64,000 bases of DNA from Nemophila menziesii (GCA_029959085.1 JARWIR010000017.1:22371507-22435506); one strand, 5' to 3'; positions 31,129-43,574 are shown, counted from the stretch's first letter. Translations and numbers: made by a program. Notes: generated by a model from the letters alone, not told the origin.

Positions 31129-32049
31129 TTCGATTGTCTTCTTCCTCCGATGGCTCGAGCATTAGCCTCCGTTCGGGAAGCAGCGCCAAGCACCACCTTC
31201 GAAGCAGCCATGCCAGATCTGCCGAAATCATCACCAGCTCGCGCCTGAGAAGCCAAAGAGCTTCACCTGCAAAGATGAATATCTGGCGTCGTTCTGTTCG
31301 TGAAACAACTCCAAATGGATCCATACCACCGTCGCCGTTCCAATCCACCACCATCGGAGATCTTCGAAGCTCGCACCACAATCGAGATATGTTCGAAGCT
31401 CGCACCACCATTGAGATCTCTGGCGTTTCCCTCGACGTTTCCCTCAGACCTGAGAAGAAGAAGAACTCCTTCATATGACGCTAGAGCTCTTGCAATGCGC
31501 AACCATGACGTTCTTGACCTCCGTAGAAAGAGCTTCGCAGCTCGTTTGAGAAGAAAAACGCTAATGAGCAACTCGTCAGATCGGTTTCTTGCACGAGTTG
31601 CGGCGTTTCTCGGAGCCATTTTTCACTCCAACGCCGAAATCTTCATGTCTTCGAACTATACTCAACAATTTTGAACCATACTCAGCAAGTTCGTTCATCT
31701 TCGGAGATCGAAGTTCCAGCAGTGCAACTTCCCTTATCTGAATCCACAGATCTCGAAGACGAAGCAACTCTGATCTGAGACGGAGTTGGTGACTAGAGGA
31801 TTTACGATGATGAATCTATGTTATTGAAGCAACGATTAATACAAATTCATTATCTGTTATATTTAGCATATTTTTTCCTTTTCTTTTCGCGTGCTCAGTA
31901 CTATGCTTAGCATTTTTTTCTTTTTTTTTGTCTTTTTTCATGGCAGCTTTGTATACTTTTTGTTTCTTTTCATTTTCTATTCAATTATTCATTTGTTGTA
32001 ATTTATTTTTCATATATAAACAAATATAAATTAAGAAAATAATGAAACT

Positions 32050-32350
32050 CAACAACTTTTCTCTGAATACTCAGTAAAAATCTCAAAAACTCAATGAATT
32101 TTTCTCGATACTAAGAAAAGTTACTGAGCATACTCAGAATTTTTTCATATACTTAGTATAATCCACGAATACTTAGAAACTTTTTCCAAGGAATTAATAA
32201 ATTATTTTAAATACTCGGTAATTTTTCCCAAATACTCTGTAAAATCCACGAATACTCAATAACTTTTTCCGACGCTCAGTAAATTTTTTCGATACTTAGT
32301 ACTTTTTTGGCGGAGTACTCAATACTTTTTTCTAGTACTCAATATTTTTT
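32050..32350. repeat. Degenerate TACTC array (Mutator-like copy 2)
   Basis: More than a dozen spaced units such as AATACTCAGTAAAAATC and GGAGTACTCAATAC. It is the counterpart of the GAGTACTC arrays in the other two copies and likewise ends next to GGTCGG repeats. Confidence 0.75.
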
Positions 32351-32638
32351 CCGGCTACATTGGTGGTGGTCGGTGATTATCGGCGGTGGTCGGTGGTTGT
32401 GGTCGAAGCTGGAAAATATTGATACTCAATGAAGGAGAAGAGAGAAAATAGTAATGGAGTTAAGAGAAATATAATAAGGGAGGAGAGTGAAAATAATTTT
32501 TGTCTTATATATACTATAAGGGTAATATTGACTTTGTAGATCTTATAGGCTCCTTTGGATGAGAGGAGAATGTTCTATTCCTTTTGTGACACTAAGTTTG
32601 TCTTCGAGACCCTATAGGTGATTCACTCCACTTTTATT

Positions 32639-33039
32639 TATAATATAATGGTTATTAATTAAATAAATTAAATTTTAAATGTAATCGCAAAAGGTTCATT
32701 GGGTTACGTATTGAAGGAACGGAAAACGAACAAATGATTAAAGTAATCTTGCAACCGTGAATCTTTTTACTGAAAGAAAACCCGTATCTTCACCACCTAA
32801 AAACTTCTAATATTTTATGAGATGTGTGCATTAGAAAAGACAAAAAAAATAGAGACTCTCTACTTATGAAAGAATACTCGCTGCTCTAATTTTTTTTAAT
32901 AGTTATCGGATAACTATCTCATTAAAGGTATAATAGGAATAATATTTAAGACGATGAAAACTTGAAAAGTATTCCTATTATTCCTTTATTGAGGTAAAAC
33001 GAATCAATGATTAAGGCGATCTTAAGTTTATTCTCTTTC
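32639..33039. other. Non-coding AT-rich DNA
   Basis: No feature recognised between the Mutator-like element and the copia remnant. Confidence 0.4.
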
Positions 33040-35200
33040 TTTACATGAGTATCAATGATACTTTATTTACTTATACTAAAGCGATCAAGTATATTCATAT
33101 TGTAAGGTTCTTGAGACAAAGATAATAGTCGTCTATACCTATCTCTATGAATCTTAACACCAAGAATATATCTTGCTTCTCCCATATCTTTCATATCAAA
33201 TTGGGAAGCTGGTCACTCCTTATTAACTTTAATCATTTTTATACCATTTTGAGTGAGTAGGATGTCATCCACATATAGAGATAAAATTACAAAAAAAAAA
33301 ATCTTGAAACGTCTAATATAAACGCAGTGGTCTATACTTATCATCTCAAATCTATTTGATGAAGTGATTTCATGAAATCTCAAATTCCACTGCCTTGGGG
33401 ATTTCTTAAGATCATAAATGGATTTCAACAATCTACATAATTTGTTTCTTGATCTTTTGTAATGAAACGCGAGGGATGATCCATGAAAAGGATCTCGTCT
33501 AAATATTTATTTAGAAATACAGTTTTAACATCCATTAGGTGCAACACGAGAAAAAGTTTCTGCAAAATCTATTCCTTCCCGTTGAGTATTGCCTTTCGCC
33601 ATCAAGCAAGCTTTATACCTCTAAACTGAACCGGTAGGATTTCTCCTTATTTTGAGAACCTATTTGTTCTTAATAGCCTTATGTCCTTTTAGGAGATCAA
33701 CCAGTTCCCATACCTGGTTTTTCTTCATTAACTCTATTTTTTCTTCCAATATTTTATCCATTCTCATTCATATCAAGACATGAAAGTTCTTGATTTACTG
33801 TTCAATGTTCTTTTTCATCATGTGGAGTTATCATAAATACTTCTCCTTCGATTATAAACCGACAACGATGAACTAAACCTCTAACACTTCTCTTAAGTTG
33901 AGAATCCTAAAAACTAGGACTATTAGATGATGCAATGGTTTCTTCTGTCTCAAGATGTAGAGGGTTGTAAATCTCTACTTTTTAAGTATGGTTACCTCAT
34001 TTGGTGTCACATTTTTTTGCATATCATCTTCCTAAATTTCATTTAACTCACATAAAACAGAAATTTTGTTAACATCACCTCTACTAGGAAAATCATTTTC
34101 TAAGAATATGACATCTCATGACTCAACTTCACTAAGACCACCATCGTTATGTTCACCAATAATCACATACCCTTTAGAGTGCTCTGGGTATCTCAAAATG
34201 ATACACTTCTTGTCTATTGGACCTAACTTCCCATATTTATGAGATATGCCATGAACATATCATGCCGACCTCCAGGGTTGCAAGTATTCCAGGTTAGGTT
34301 TCCTACCTGTCTACAGTTCATATGGATTTGATGGAACTGTCTTTGTGGGTACTCGCTCATATATAAAACTAGCGGTAAGCAAGGCGTCTACCCAATAATA
34401 TATTAGAAGATTAGACTATGCCACATAGACCTAGCTAATTCTAGGAGTGTGTTATTCCTCCTTTCAGCCACACCATTTTGTTATGGTTTTAAGAATCGTA
34501 AGATGTCTTGCTATCCCCTTTTCATCACAAAGTTCTTTAAAATGGTCAAATAGATAATCACGTCCACTACCGTTCCATAAGGTTTCCACCTTCCTCTCTA
34601 ACAAATTTTCTACTTCATTGACAAATGTCATAAAACATTTTAATGCTTTAGATTGATGAGAAACCAAGTAGACCTAACCAAACCTAGTGAAATCAATTAT
34701 AAAAGTGATTAAAGAATGTTCCCCAAGTCTGGTTTCTATCACTCATTTGGACCACATATGAATGAATAACTTGCAATAGGTACATGACTCATTTAGCCTT
34801 TCCAAATGGCTTCCTTTTTGCTTTACCTGCTAGAGAATTTTAAAAGTTGAAAAGTTGACTTTAGGAGATGAACCCAAAAGGTTCACCTTTGCCAACAAAT
34901 TCATTCGGTCTTGTCCAATATGACCTAGTCTAACATGTCATATACTTTCTTCGACATTAGAATTACTAGAAGAAATGTTCATAGAAAAGCAACTACTAAC
35001 ATAATAACTATTAAACGAGTTATCATCGTACAATTAACCCATGATAAAAAAAACCAGAACCATAACACTTAGCGTCATAATATATATCTACTCGTTCGTT
35101 ATGAAAATTCATATTAAAACCTAATCCTAGAAGAATAAAGATGAGACCAAGTTTCGTTCAATATTATGTGCGTAAAGTACATCATGCAGGTATAAGGTTT
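33040..35200 (-). pseudogene. Ty1/copia pol remnant (integrase and reverse transcriptase)
   Basis: On the minus strand, integrase sequence appears first (about 34900-34260, including RKVETLWNGSGRDYL near 34580 and a decayed TKWCG at the NG position), then the linker (KCIILRYPEHSKGYV near 34200) and reverse transcriptase (SIYDLKKSPRQWN near 33420 and the catalytic LYVDDILL near 33260). Gene order integrase before RT is diagnostic of copia. Stops and frameshifts are frequent, and gag, RNase H and LTRs were not found. It is cut on the right by LTR E at 35230. Confidence 0.8.
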
Positions 35201-35229
35201 GACCACCTCGCAAGTTCAACTTGCATGTG

Positions 35230-37263
35230 TGATGTCTCCCTTTTTGAGATAAGTAAATCCCTTTTTGTGAATATTTTTACGTTACTTTTGTGCTAAACTG
35301 AGGGATTTTATCCTATTATTTGATATATTCCCGTATCTTGCCTTGTGTTGAAGATTTGTCACTTTAAGAGGTATTTGAGAGTAATTTGTGTGTTAAATGT
35401 GAAACTCTTAGGTACAAGGATTATATAAAATGCCAAAGAATAGATAATAAGTTGAGGAATAGAGATCAAAGAAGGAAACCAAGAGCAAAGGACTAAAGAA
35501 ACTGTTTTTAAAAAGTGAAAGAGTCATCGACAAGAATTAGAAAATGAATTGTTATCGATTTCATGTGAGATTTACGAAAAATTTGGATGAGCCATTTTAT
35601 ATTCATATGAGGCTCTAAATTATGGACGCTTGGACACTGAGATTTTGCAATTCAGAGATGTAACAAAAAAGTTATGAATTTTTCAAATGACGTGACTCGA
35701 ACCAGTCCCCTCTTGAAGGAAAACATTTTTAGATTAGGTTAGGTCATCTAAACCTAAGCTCATGGCCCATGGAAACCCTAAAACGATTTCCCACTTCTAA
35801 ATATCATCTATGAACATTAAAAAATCATCCATTGGCCCCCAAATTTCACCTTTCATCAATAATTCATCACAGAAGTAATTAGGAGAATCTAGAGAATGGA
35901 GAATCAAGAGTTGGAGGCTTGCCGCGTGAATTCTACTCTTCTCTATCTTTATTTTCTTGGGTAAATTAGTATTAGATTTGCTTTTTCTATAATTTAATTC
36001 CAAGATATATATTCTAAGATTCAATTATGCATTATTTCTAAATAGTTTAAGATTGTTATTGTATGAACATGGTTTTTATTGCTTAATTAGTTCTTTTAAA
36101 ATTGATTTAAATAAATTGAGTTTTGAATCTATTGGGTATACGTCTTGTGTTAAATATTAATTTTATCTTGGCCGAATAGTAGATTAGCCATAGTAACTGA
36201 ATTAGCATCCGTAAGGGGGGTTCTAAGTATACGCGCCTGGTGTCCATTAGTGAGCCGACATGTCTTGACTAAACAAATAGCCACTAGGGTTTGATATGTT
36301 TCTTTAGAATAATAGTATGAGAGCTCTCTATTCGACCCTTACGTGAGTTAGAGAGAATTTAGAATCCTGGTTAATAAGAAGAACCAATTTAAATCTAGAA
36401 CTATTATGTCAATAGGATTAAGTGCATACTAGAAGTCGTAAGCCATTATCTTCTTTGCATAATTATTTATTTTATTATGAGTGAATGCCTCCTTTACCCC
36501 TAAACTATGGTCGAAGTGACAGTTTGCCCCCACTGTATTTTTTGGTACTGGATGCCCCTTAAATTTCATTTTCGTGACTAGATCCCCCTTTCGTGACTGG
36601 ATGCCCCTTAACAAAATATGCGCCATTTAAATATCACGAAAATGTAAACAGACCCACCATAACGGATTCCCCTTTCTGGACACCCCTTTCGTGATATTTT
36701 ACATAGTTATTTTTTATATTTAAATGGGCATATGTTAAGGGTATTCCACTTACTCGATAAATAAATAGGCACCATTTAATCTCTCCAGAGTTACGAAAAT
36801 GAATCTTAAGGGGCATCCAGTCACAAAAATGGAGCTTAAGGGCATCTAGCCTCGAAAATAAAACTTAAGGGGAATCCGGTCATGAAAATGAAATTTAAGG
36901 GGCATCCAGCAGCAAAAAATACAGTGGGGGGAAAACTGTCAATTCGGCCATAGTTTAGGGGGGGGGGGGGGGTAGTGGATGTATTTACTCTTTTATTATT
37001 TTTCAAAACAAAACCAAAGCTTATTATTTTAATCTTTTAAATTAAAATAATTAAAATCATCTACGCTAATATTGAACATGAACCAAATAACTACCTAAAT
37101 CCCCGAGGATAGGACGCTTGGTAGGACCAATGCCTTTGCTTTAAAATGAACTTTATTTACTTATTATTACATGTAATGACCCGTACACTTGCAGAGAGCT
37201 AATCGTGGTTTCCGAGGTGTGTGACTTTGTTATATTCATTATTTTATCACACCCACGGGCCCA
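35230..37263 (+). mobile_element. LTR E (5' LTR of element E)
   Basis: It starts TGATGTCTCCC and ends GGGCCCA nine bases before the primer site. Without the 512-bp MITE and its duplication it is 1513 bp, the same as solo LTR B. It shares the CCGTACACTTGCAG and TATCACACCC stretches near the 3' end with other family members. The terminal hairpin has lost its right arm. Confidence 0.78.
36470..36999. mobile_element. Mutator-type MITE with long inverted ends
   Basis: The element proper is 36479-36990, flanked by a perfect 9-bp repeat TTTTATTAT (36470-36478, 36991-36999). Inverted ends of roughly 100 bp run GAGTGAATGCCTCC...CCCCTAAACTATGG at the left and CCATAGTTTAGGGG...ATTTACTC at the right, with a G homopolymer of about 16 near 36958-36972. 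The interior repeats GGGGCATCC/GGATGCCCC. No coding capacity. It sits inside LTR E. Confidence 0.88.
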
Positions 37264-37272
37264 ACAAGTTTT

Positions 37273-37290
37273 TTGTGCCGTTGCTGGGGA
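37273..37290 (+). promoter_or_regulatory. Primer-binding site of element E (tRNA-Asp type, degenerate)
   Basis: TTGTGCCGTTGCTGGGGA differs at three positions from the sequence complementary to the tRNA-Asp 3' end (TGGCGCCGTTGCCGGGGA). It is nine bases behind the LTR, as in element J. Confidence 0.75.
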
Positions 37291-37389
37291 TTCTATAGTT
37301 ATTTTATTGTGTTTAATTTAGTATAGTAATTTTATTGTTTTCAGTTTTACGCGTGTTTTGTTTTAGTCTCTTTTCAGGTTGTTTAGGTA

Positions 37390-38530
37390 TGGAGAATTCC
37401 CTTGCGCCGTTGAATGTAAAATGGTGAGTATGGTTGTTCAAGTTCTGGGTTAGCTAGGCATCATTGGGAAAAGTGTTCTTTCGAATGATCAAATCTGAGT
37501 GGAGACATAAATCAAAGTATTATCTATCATCCAAATCCGTAAAATTCCTATCAAGGAGGTCCAAGCTATCAAGTTCAAGCTCCACCACAACCGGCGTATG
37601 GTCATTTAGAAAACTCACTTGAGGAACTACGACAAACCATGCAATCTTTCATGAATATGACGCAAGGGAGCATGAAAGCTAATGAAGCACGATTCAACAA
37701 TTTAGGAGAGTCTCTCAATCGTTTCATCAAGGTTTCGATGGATTATATGATAAGGAGTGAGGCAAAAATTGAATTTTCTAGATCATTAGTTCAAAGTATG
37801 CAACAACATGATCAAGTTATAGAGCAATGATTGATGCAACTCACTAAAACGATTGAGCAGTTACAACAAGGACCATTTATGCAAATTGGCCAAGGTATAA
37901 TTATTAATTATGAGTCCATTCATGATTGCGATATTTGGTTTGATGCATTTGAAGAGTTTAGCCTTCAAATGAGAAGGAAGTGGAATCACCACAAGTTACT
38001 CCTAGTAAACTGGAGATTCCAACGATAAAAGAGCCGACAACGTTCATCTTAGATGGGGTAATTGTTGATAATCGAGTTGAAGATGAAAATGAACCTTGTG
38101 AAGTGAATATTCAATTTATAGAAAACCTAGTCAAGCTGAGTTCAGAAGATTCAAATGTCAAGACCTTGGTCGAAAAAGAGATAGAAGAAGAAGAGAGTAG
38201 GGTGGATTTTCACCTAATACTCCATTAATTTCACCATCCATTCCTATAAATATGAATTGTTCAAATGGTGACATCTACAAAGCATTCGTAGAGGCGTTCA
38301 ACAAAGATGAAACCTATGCCCATATGCTTGAAATTGATGTAGAGGGTCTCACACTGCAACAAGTATATATGGAAGATATCTTGGAAACAAGTGGGAGTGT
38401 GAGTGTAGAGATCGAGGTTAAAAATGTGACCCTTATAATTGAAAAAAAGTTTGAAACATTCCATGTGTTGGAAAAAAAGCTTGAGGAGTTGTCACTTGAC
38501 TTCTCCATTATTCTTGTAGTGCCCAAGTAG
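37390..38530 (+). pseudogene. Gag remnant of element E
   Basis: Fragments of a gag-like protein in several frames: a Gln/Met-rich stretch (37620-37890, LEELRQTMQSFMNMTQ), an acidic stretch (37980-38225) and a further block (38252-38528, with NGDIYKAFVEAFNKDET). It is interrupted by stops at 37828-37830 and 38226 and has no zinc knuckle or pol. Assignment rests on its position between primer site and post-pol sequence. The element lost protease to integrase. Confidence 0.55.
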
Positions 38531-39128
38531 GTCAAAGAGAAGGACCACCACCATGGACCCGTGAATAAGATAACTAAAGATGAGTTTAAGGTCGACAACG
38601 AGGTTGCTTGGAATGCCTCCAAACAAGATAATAGGCCACGAGGTTTCAATAATACGTTGATGGGACGATTTTTTGTTACTCGAGTGGTGACGGCAAAATT
38701 GATAGAAATATGACCCACGAGAGGTCAAAGACTTCGAATAATAGATGTGCATAGCCTCACCCGTTGCTAGAGAGACTACATGATCAAGGAATAATGGAGG
38801 TAACACGTCAAACTTAAATGACGTTAAAGAAACGTGCTCTTAGGAGACACCCCCAAATTTTAATTGCTTTATTAGTTTAAATTTATGTTTGTAGTGTTTA
38901 TTAGTAATTAATTTATGTTTTTCAGTGTATACAATAGTTCACGAGAAAGGTAAAAAGTGTTTTTGATGTGAAAGTAAGTCAAGAATCGAGTTTGAGGTGA
39001 AATAAATGCGAAAAATTATGCGCATTAAGGATATTTTGGACATTTTATTAAAATTTGACCTTTTTAACACTTTGGACCTAGAGTCATTTTAACTTAATTC
39101 TATTTCAAGATCTCTTTATCATTGCAGA
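38531..39128 (+). other. Post-pol tail of element E
   Basis: From about 38791 the sequence GGTAACACGTCAAACTT, followed by GACGTTAAAGAAACGTGCTC, aligns with the stretches behind pol in J (62345) and behind LTR C in I (16643). It also retains GAGTTTGAGGTG at about 38988. It ends without a 3' LTR, next to a hAT-like element. Confidence 0.6.
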
Positions 39129-39650
39129 TTAGGGGTGAGCAAATGAGAACAAGAAAACCAAATCGAACCACAAAACCAAAAAACCCTAACCAAAAAAACA
39201 AAACCAACAAAGCCATATGGTTCGTTTCCAATTTTTCAAAATCTGAATACTTTTGGTTCGGTTCAGTTTACTACGTATTAGCCAAACCAAAAAAACTGAA
39301 CTAAAACCGAACCGAAGAAGGAATAAAAAGGGAATGTGTAAATCTTATTCTAAGAATTATGTAGGAGAAAATTTTGATGAGAATTTATCATCTGCATGAA
39401 ATTTTTGTTTTACTATTCGACGGTATTATTAGTGATAGTTCTTCTTATATCACTTAAGATTATATTAGTAAATATCCATTATTTGATTGATGTAATTAAT
39501 CATAATTGTATGAATTAGAAAGTAATAGTTTTAATTTTATTAATTTATATAGTAATGTAAATTATGATAATTATTATTAGATTATATATTTTTATTTAAT
39601 TGATAATAGATCACAGTGTCATGTAATAGTAGTATAGTTGTATTAGAAGT

Positions 39651-41040
39651 AGAAATTTTTACCCAAGGGGTCTTGAAGACACCCCCTATGTCCTTTTCCA
39701 ACCCCCTTACCTTCTCTTCTTACTAAAGAGCTCAAATAAAATTTTACACTATAATCTAAAAATCCAATTACATTTTTACTCCTTTTTGCTCTTTTTGTTC
39801 TTTTTCCCCTATATACTAATTATCTTATTTCTAAAACCTAAAAACCCTATACTCTCTCCTCTTTTTCCATTTCCATGTCAAACCCACCCACTTTATTCCC
39901 CTCTCTCCTATTCCTTTCATACTATCAACCAACCGTCGAGCTCATGTTTTCCTTACAAACTCAACCGCCGAACTCCTGTTTCCTGCAAGCCAACGTGAAG
40001 TCGTCATCTCTGTTGTGAAGCTAATGCTGCAACGCCGGTTCCATTATGCTCCAGACCTGGCAAGCTCCGGCGAGCTTCTCCCGTCGCCCCCTATTTTACT
40101 CCATGGTTGACAAGATACAGATGTCACAAAATGTAGAGAAGCCAAGCCACCGTCACTTCAAGAAGGTTAGCATCTCCCAGCCTTCGTGAAGACCACCAGT
40201 AGACCTGGAGAAGACCTACACAGCAGCCTTCGTATGTTCGTGAGAAGACAGCAGGCCTAGGGTTCCGCCATCGTCGGAGCATACACCATCACTAGAGTTG
40301 TTGAAGACCTCAGTTCGTTTAAAGGTTTTCCGCCGCGGTGAGCATCCACCATCGCCTAAGCATCCTTCTGTGAAGCAGAGATGGGTTCTGGCTTCAGAGT
40401 GGCGTCGTTTTTTCCTCCGTCGTGAGCATCCACCATCACCAGAGCAGCGAAGCAGACACGAGAAGAGCTCGACGCGCGTGTTTGTTTTAATTTTTTAATT
40501 TTTTTAGAAACATTAATAGGGAGCTTTAGTTATTCCCTTTTATTTATATTATATTCCAAAAATGTAATAGATATTAAGTTAGCTATTAGAAATAATGTAA
40601 TACTCTGTATTTTTTATTCGAGTACTCTATATTTTTATGGAGTACTCTTTATTTTTATGTAGTACTCTATTTTGTTTATTGAGTATTCTGTATTTTCTGA
40701 ATATTACTATGTGTTTTCATTCTGATACTCACTATTTTTATCTTATACTCATTGTTTATATCCGTTACTCTATATTTTTTTCATTTACTCCGTATTTTTT
40801 TCGAGACTCCATATTTTTTTTCCGATACTCTATATTTTTTCCGGTGGTCGGAGGTCGGTGTGGTGGCCACAGATGAACAGTCACAACACTCTAACAATTT
40901 TTTTTATCTTTTAATGTTTTTTGTATCATAAGGGTATTTTAGTATTTGGGTCATCCTTGAGGTCTCTTTAAAGAAATAAGATTCCCACTAATTCCTATAA
41001 GACGAAAATTTAGTCTCCAAAACCCTATATGTCATTCACC
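39651..41040 (+). mobile_element. Mutator-like non-autonomous element, copy 3
   Basis: The left end contains AAGGGGTCTTGAAGACACCC and the right end TAGTCTCCAAAACCCTATAT, inverted relatives of the termini of copies 1 and 2. Possible 9-bp flanks ATTAGAAGT and CTAGAAAGT match imperfectly. The GC-rich gene-like block (39950-40480), GAGTACTC array (40615-40850) and GGTCGGAGGTCGG follow in the same order as in copy 2. Confidence 0.65.
40615..40850. repeat. GAGTACTC array (Mutator-like copy 3)
   Basis: About ten to twelve units of GAGTACTC/GATACTC plus TATATTTTT, ending in TTTTTTCCGGTGGTCGG. The open frame at 40637-40876 is composed of this repeat. Confidence 0.85.
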
Positions 41041-41268
41041 CTAGAAAGTAATCCCTATTGAAAAATGTATTTCAAGAAATTCTCTGACGAACATTATTGG
41101 CCAAACATCTGAATTCGAAGTCAACAAAAAACCAAACCTCACCGAATGTGGAACCATATATGAGCCACCCGATCTAATTTTAAAATTATAAAAAATTGAA
41201 TATTTGGTTCGATTACAGTTTTAACCAAAAACTAAAACAAAGTGAACCATGTTCACCCCTATTCCTGA

Positions 41269-41446
41269 TTACTTTAACTGCTAGACTACTTTACTTATTT
41301 AATCCATAAACTTAAAGGATCACTTTATAATTACTTAATTACTTAAAATTTTATTTTTTTGCTAATTATTCATTAGTTTTTCTGTGAAATTTAACCACAT
41401 TTGACATGACTCGCCATTGGTGGTTGATCTTTTGCAATTTCGACTA
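41269..41446. other. Non-coding flank
   Basis: AT-rich DNA between the hAT-like element and the MITE; nothing recognised. Confidence 0.4.
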
Positions 41447-41701
41447 CTCCCTCTGTTCCAAAAATAATGTCCATTTCGCTTTTCATACAAATAAGAAACA
41501 TAATTATTATCTTCCTCATTACTAAAATACCCCTAATAAAGTGTCTTGATATTTTAAATATTAATTAGAAACATAAATTTAAATATTTTAATAAAGATAA
41601 TTGAAAAAAAGGTAGAAAAAAGTGTCTTGAATAACTAAGTGGATATTATTTTTAGAACACCATTTTTAGTAAAATAGACATTATTTTTGAAATAGGGGGA
41701 G
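41447..41701. mobile_element. Stowaway-type MITE (255 bp)
   Basis: CTCCCTCTGTTCCAAAAATA at the left and TTATTTTTGAAATAGGGGGAG at the right. TA precedes the left end; the right duplication is mutated to TC. Same length and interior as 21105-21359. Confidence 0.9.
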
Positions 41702-41762
41702 TCCTATTTTTTGAAAAAAAGCCTTACTTACCCTCTACATTTTCCGTAACATTTCACTCATT

Positions 41763-41807
41763 AAACTAAACACACTTTTTTTTTGCTAGGCAAAACTAAA
41801 CACACTT
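41763..41807 (-). mobile_element. Minimal retroposition scar
   Basis: A 15-bp direct repeat AAACTAAACACACTT (41763-41777, 41793-41807) encloses only 15 bp, which on the minus strand read TGCCTAGC followed by a run of A. The structure is that of a LINE-driven insertion truncated to almost nothing. Confidence 0.65.
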
Positions 41808-43514
41808 ATCTTTGTATGGAGAACACATTGAAGAAGCTCGATTATTGTTTGGCTCGTGCGTCCTTTATTCTCGGGACATGAATTGTTTGAAAGGACTCAA
41901 ACATGATCCTTAAATTATTAATCTTTCCTTATATGCTACAATCTTCGGATTATAAGCTACGTATGCTTGACTCATCTGCTTGAAAATCAATTCCAAGGGC
42001 CTTAGCCCGTTTGCTAATCCCAACAGGTTAATATTTTTTTTTTATCAATATATATTTTTTTTTTTAATGATTGAAGTTTGATATACCCAATAAACCGTTA
42101 CGTTAAACATCGAAGATCTATGAATTAAGTTATATTACATTCTTAATTGAAAATACAATAATCATTCATCAGTAGTCATTGGTTAAAAATTCCTGTGAAT
42201 TATTGTTTTCTAATAATAGGCGCTTAAATTAAAATGATACATAATTTAATTTAATTGTAATATAAATCTACAACAACAAAAAAGTATGCATAATTCTGTA
42301 TTTACTTATTTTCAGATTTCTATTTTTATTTGTTTGTTGGTTGATTTTTTTTTCCAGTACTTGTTGAATGCAAAATAGATAAATATACCCTGTGTTTTCT
42401 TAATGTTCCATTTTTTGTATTTGCTACTTTCTTTTGGAATAACACGATATAGTTGATTATGTAGCATATTGAGACCAGCGCAACTTATCATTATCTATTC
42501 TGAATTCTAAATTTAACTAACTGTGCACGTAATTAAACCCATGCTCAGAGAAAGGGCTATATTTTTAGTCTGTGGTAGTAGTATCATAAGTTTACACAAC
42601 AATTTTGCTGTTCATTTCCAGGATTCTTGGTAGCAAATGGAGTTGGGTTAACAAGCAATTGACACGTAGCTCAAGGTAAAACTAACTTCATGCCCATGTT
42701 ATTCGTTACACATGAGCTTATCTATATGGTATACAGTTTGACCCTTTTCAAACCTATGCGTATTCTTTTTAGTTCATAATTTTAATTAGCACACTATGAC
42801 TGTATTTGTTTTACAAACATATATACATTTTTCGGGAAATTTTAATCAAACAAATTTTACACTTGCTTAAACATTACATCTTGTATTGATATAAAATTGT
42901 TATAAGTCCTCTTTTTTAGCAAGTTAGCAGCATCACTCCAGATTTCCCCTGAGCTATAAAAGGCCTAAACTGTGGCACTGAGAATTCAAGTTCAGCTAAC
43001 ACAAACAATTGGCATTAATGTTCACTTACAGTGAAACGAGCAAGAGAAATGGAGTTAATATAAATTTTACTTGATAGGGCAGTAATTACTTAAACGAAAG
43101 GCTTGGTTATGTCAAATAAAATATTTTCGAAAATCTGGTCTGAACTCATTGATCAATTCATTTGTGGTATACTTCATTTCATATTGTATATGTTAAATGA
43201 TTCTCATCATCTTCACTCTCATGGTGTCTCCATTGATTATAGATAAGTTTAATATATCAAGGCTGGAGTATCTATCTATTTCAGTGAACTTTTTGAATAA
43301 TAGGCAACCTTATAGTTCTTAAAGTATGATGCCTCTATGAAGATGTGTTTAGTAATATTTAAACTTATCGTAATTGTGCTAATTTGAATTAGGCGGATTT
43401 AGTTTTTTGGTTAACTTCTGTGCAGTGAACTGCTTTTTCATCATTTTTGTGCAGTTAAGTTCAGTAAAAAAAAGCTCATTTAACCAAAATTTGTGAACCA
43501 CCTTACAATATTAC
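41808..43514. other. AT-rich intergenic DNA with one exon-like segment
   Basis: No gene recognised. A 54-bp segment at 42622-42675 (plus) has a good acceptor (ttcatttccag) and donor (AAG/gtaaaa) and is open in frame, but no neighbouring exons were found. It may belong to a non-coding transcript or be chance. Confidence 0.3.
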
Positions 43515-43574
43515 AGTCATTCAAACATCCCTTTGGGTACATCCAAAAAAAAAAAAAAAAAGTCATTCAAACAT
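43515..43574 (+). mobile_element. Minimal retroposition scar with poly(A)
   Basis: A 14-bp direct repeat AGTCATTCAAACAT (43515-43528, 43561-43574) encloses CCCTTTGGGTACATCC plus about 16 A residues and nothing else. The 3' sequence is presumably the last bases of a LINE or SINE transcript. Confidence 0.8.

Larger units (their letters stand above)
30575..32629 (+). mobile_element. Mutator-like non-autonomous element, copy 2
   Basis: The right end (GTCTTCGAGACCCTATAGG...ATTCACTCC) is the inverse of the family terminus. The left end (AATCTTAAAGACACGCCC) is its degenerate partner. Nine-bp flanks ACTTTTATA (30566-30574) and ACTTTTATT (32630-32638) differ at one base. The GC-rich gene-like block spans 31130-31790 and the tandem TACTCAGTAA-type array 32050-32350, followed by GGTGGTGGTCGGTG. 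It is enlarged by a SINE insertion. The overlapping open frames in the GC-rich block show no known domain. Confidence 0.65.
39129..41268. mobile_element. hAT-like element interrupted by Mutator-like copy 3
   Basis: The ends TAGGGGTGAGCAAATG and CATGTTCACCCCTA are inverted repeats. Flanks TTGCAGAT and TTCCTGAT match at 6 of 8 positions. Arms are rich in AACCGAACC and GGTTCGGTT. The actual element is about 750 bp once the insertion at 39651-41040 is removed. It resembles the MITE at 7982-8511 in style. Confidence 0.6.

Noticed and set aside
31134..31674. Overlapping 114-175-codon frames on both strands
   Set aside because: They come from the GC-rich block of Mutator-like copy 2, with no domain and no agreement with the blocks of copies 1 and 3.
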